DNA of 7,489 bases, taken from positions 1-7,489 of the forward strand of contig CAMLJY010000160.1 of the NCBI GenBank assembly GCA_946480465.1, read 5' to 3'. The stretch's first letter is position 1; each line of letters starts with the position of its first letter. Position numbers and translations under genes: made by a program. Source of the stretch: an uncultured Burkholderiales bacterium. Lineage in GTDB: Bacteria > Pseudomonadota > Gammaproteobacteria > Burkholderiales > Burkholderiaceae. A model generated the notes under the pieces. That model was given only the letters and a program-made list of their open reading frames with translations. It made no database searches and was not told where the DNA came from. This document shows, piece after piece, positions 7,347-7,489 of this stretch.

Positions 7347-7461
7347 CCCCCCCTAGGTTGCAATGAATTACAGCCATCAGCCTCCGTCGCCCAGGGCCAC
7401 CGTTACAGTTCCCGCGCACTTTGCGGGCTAGTCGCAGCCCGTTCCCTACCCCCCTAGTTTG
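7347..7461. repeat. Pair of CCCCCCTAG(G/T)TTG elements, 101 bp apart
   Basis: A C-run followed by TAGGTTG (C-run from 7347, TAG at 7354-7356, ending 7360) and a second C-run followed by TAGTTTG (C-run from 7449, TAG at 7455-7457, ending 7461) share 12 of 13 positions in direct orientation. The second copy abuts the possible ATG at 7462. They may be binding sites for a regulator of the rightward gene. I cannot assign the motif. Confidence 0.4.
7411..7441 (+). other. Two mutually exclusive hairpins
   Basis: CCCGC (7411-7415) can pair with GCGGG (7423-7427) around a 7-nt loop. CGGGCT (7424-7429) can instead pair with AGCCCG (7436-7441) around a 6-nt loop. Both stems use the bases 7424-7427, so only one can form at a time. 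No T-run follows, so it is not an obvious intrinsic terminator. Confidence 0.3.
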
Positions 7462-7489
7462 ATGGACCTGATCGACGACTTCTCAGGCC
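7462..7489 (+). CDS. Possible start of a rightward gene, cut by window edge
   Basis: ATG at 7462 opens a frame reading MDLIDDFSG to the window end. Nine codons are too few to name a product. There is no Shine-Dalgarno sequence; a C-run and TAGTTTG directly precede the ATG, so translation would have to be leaderless or the true start lies further right. The case for a gene here rests on the promoter-like character of the preceding region and the end of the leftward operon. Confidence 0.25.

Larger units (their letters stand above)
6994..7461. other. Non-coding region upstream of the operon (probable promoter region)
   Basis: No convincing gene lies in these 468 bases. On the minus strand, AGGTTTC precedes the TPR gene ATG, with AAGAAG a little further upstream; both are weak ribosome sites. 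TAGACT, a plausible -10-like hexamer, occurs on the minus strand at 7101-7096 and on the plus strand at 7211-7216, but neither has a recognisable -35 at 16-18 bp. TGTAAT (minus, 7372-7367) is a better -10 match by sequence, also without a -35. The least GC-rich patch is 7358-7380. The region holds several repeats listed separately. It probably drives the leftward operon and perhaps a rightward gene; the exact promoters cannot be fixed by eye. Confidence 0.5.

Noticed and set aside
7243..7356. 37-residue small open frame (MRTDAGDPGYVF...)
   Set aside because: It lies 27 bases after a TAGACT hexamer but has no ribosome site or recognisable features; I cannot separate it from chance.
7128..7457. 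109-codon open frame on the plus strand in the non-coding region
   Set aside because: It is Arg/Pro-rich without domain or ribosome site, and its ATG lies between repeat boxes; it looks like chance.

Overview
The window is very GC-rich (roughly 70% by eye) and strongly biased to G/C at third codon positions. It lacks rRNA, tRNA, CRISPR, insertion-sequence or phage genes. This fits a high-GC proteobacterium; Burkholderiales (Sphaerotilaceae/Comamonadaceae type) or Xanthomonadales are my best guesses. That placement rests on composition and protein style only, with no marker gene.

Layout. Positions 1-6993 hold one leftward gene cluster on the minus strand, transcribed from right to left. In order of transcription: (1) a 759-aa soluble all-helical protein with TPR-like repeats (6993-4714); (2) a 369-aa PcfJ-like protein (4711-3602), starting 2 nt after the stop of gene 1; (3) a 245-aa DUF1266 protein with an N-terminal hydrophobic segment (3605-2868), starting inside the stop of gene 2 (ATGA overlap); (4) a large protein of the MolR/YehI type with an N-terminal WGR domain, an Ala/Pro/Ser-rich linker and a long helical body (2811 to beyond base 1). 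Gene 4 is cut by the left edge just where the conserved DUF4132 region should begin. The tight spacing of genes 1-3 and the 56-bp gap with a strong Shine-Dalgarno site before gene 4 indicate a single operon.

Positions 6994-7461 are non-coding. They hold the leader and probable promoter region of the operon, a two-box direct repeat with a 38-bp period, a 7-bp inverted repeat, two copies of CCCCCCTAG(G/T)TTG 101 bp apart, and two mutually exclusive short hairpins. A possible rightward gene starts at 7462, but only nine codons are visible.

How the genes may work together. None of the four families has an established biochemical activity in this setting. From family knowledge, WGR domains bind nucleic acid in other proteins. 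MolR/DUF4132 proteins often lie beside MoxR-type AAA+ ATPase, VWA and SWIM-domain genes. PcfJ was named from a conjugative plasmid, but its role is unknown. I infer a multi-component cytoplasmic system with one possibly membrane-anchored member, a helical scaffold (gene 1) and a putative nucleic-acid-sensing member (gene 4). The combination TPR - PcfJ-like - DUF1266 - WGR/DUF4132 is not one I recognise as a named system, and it is the main point of interest here.
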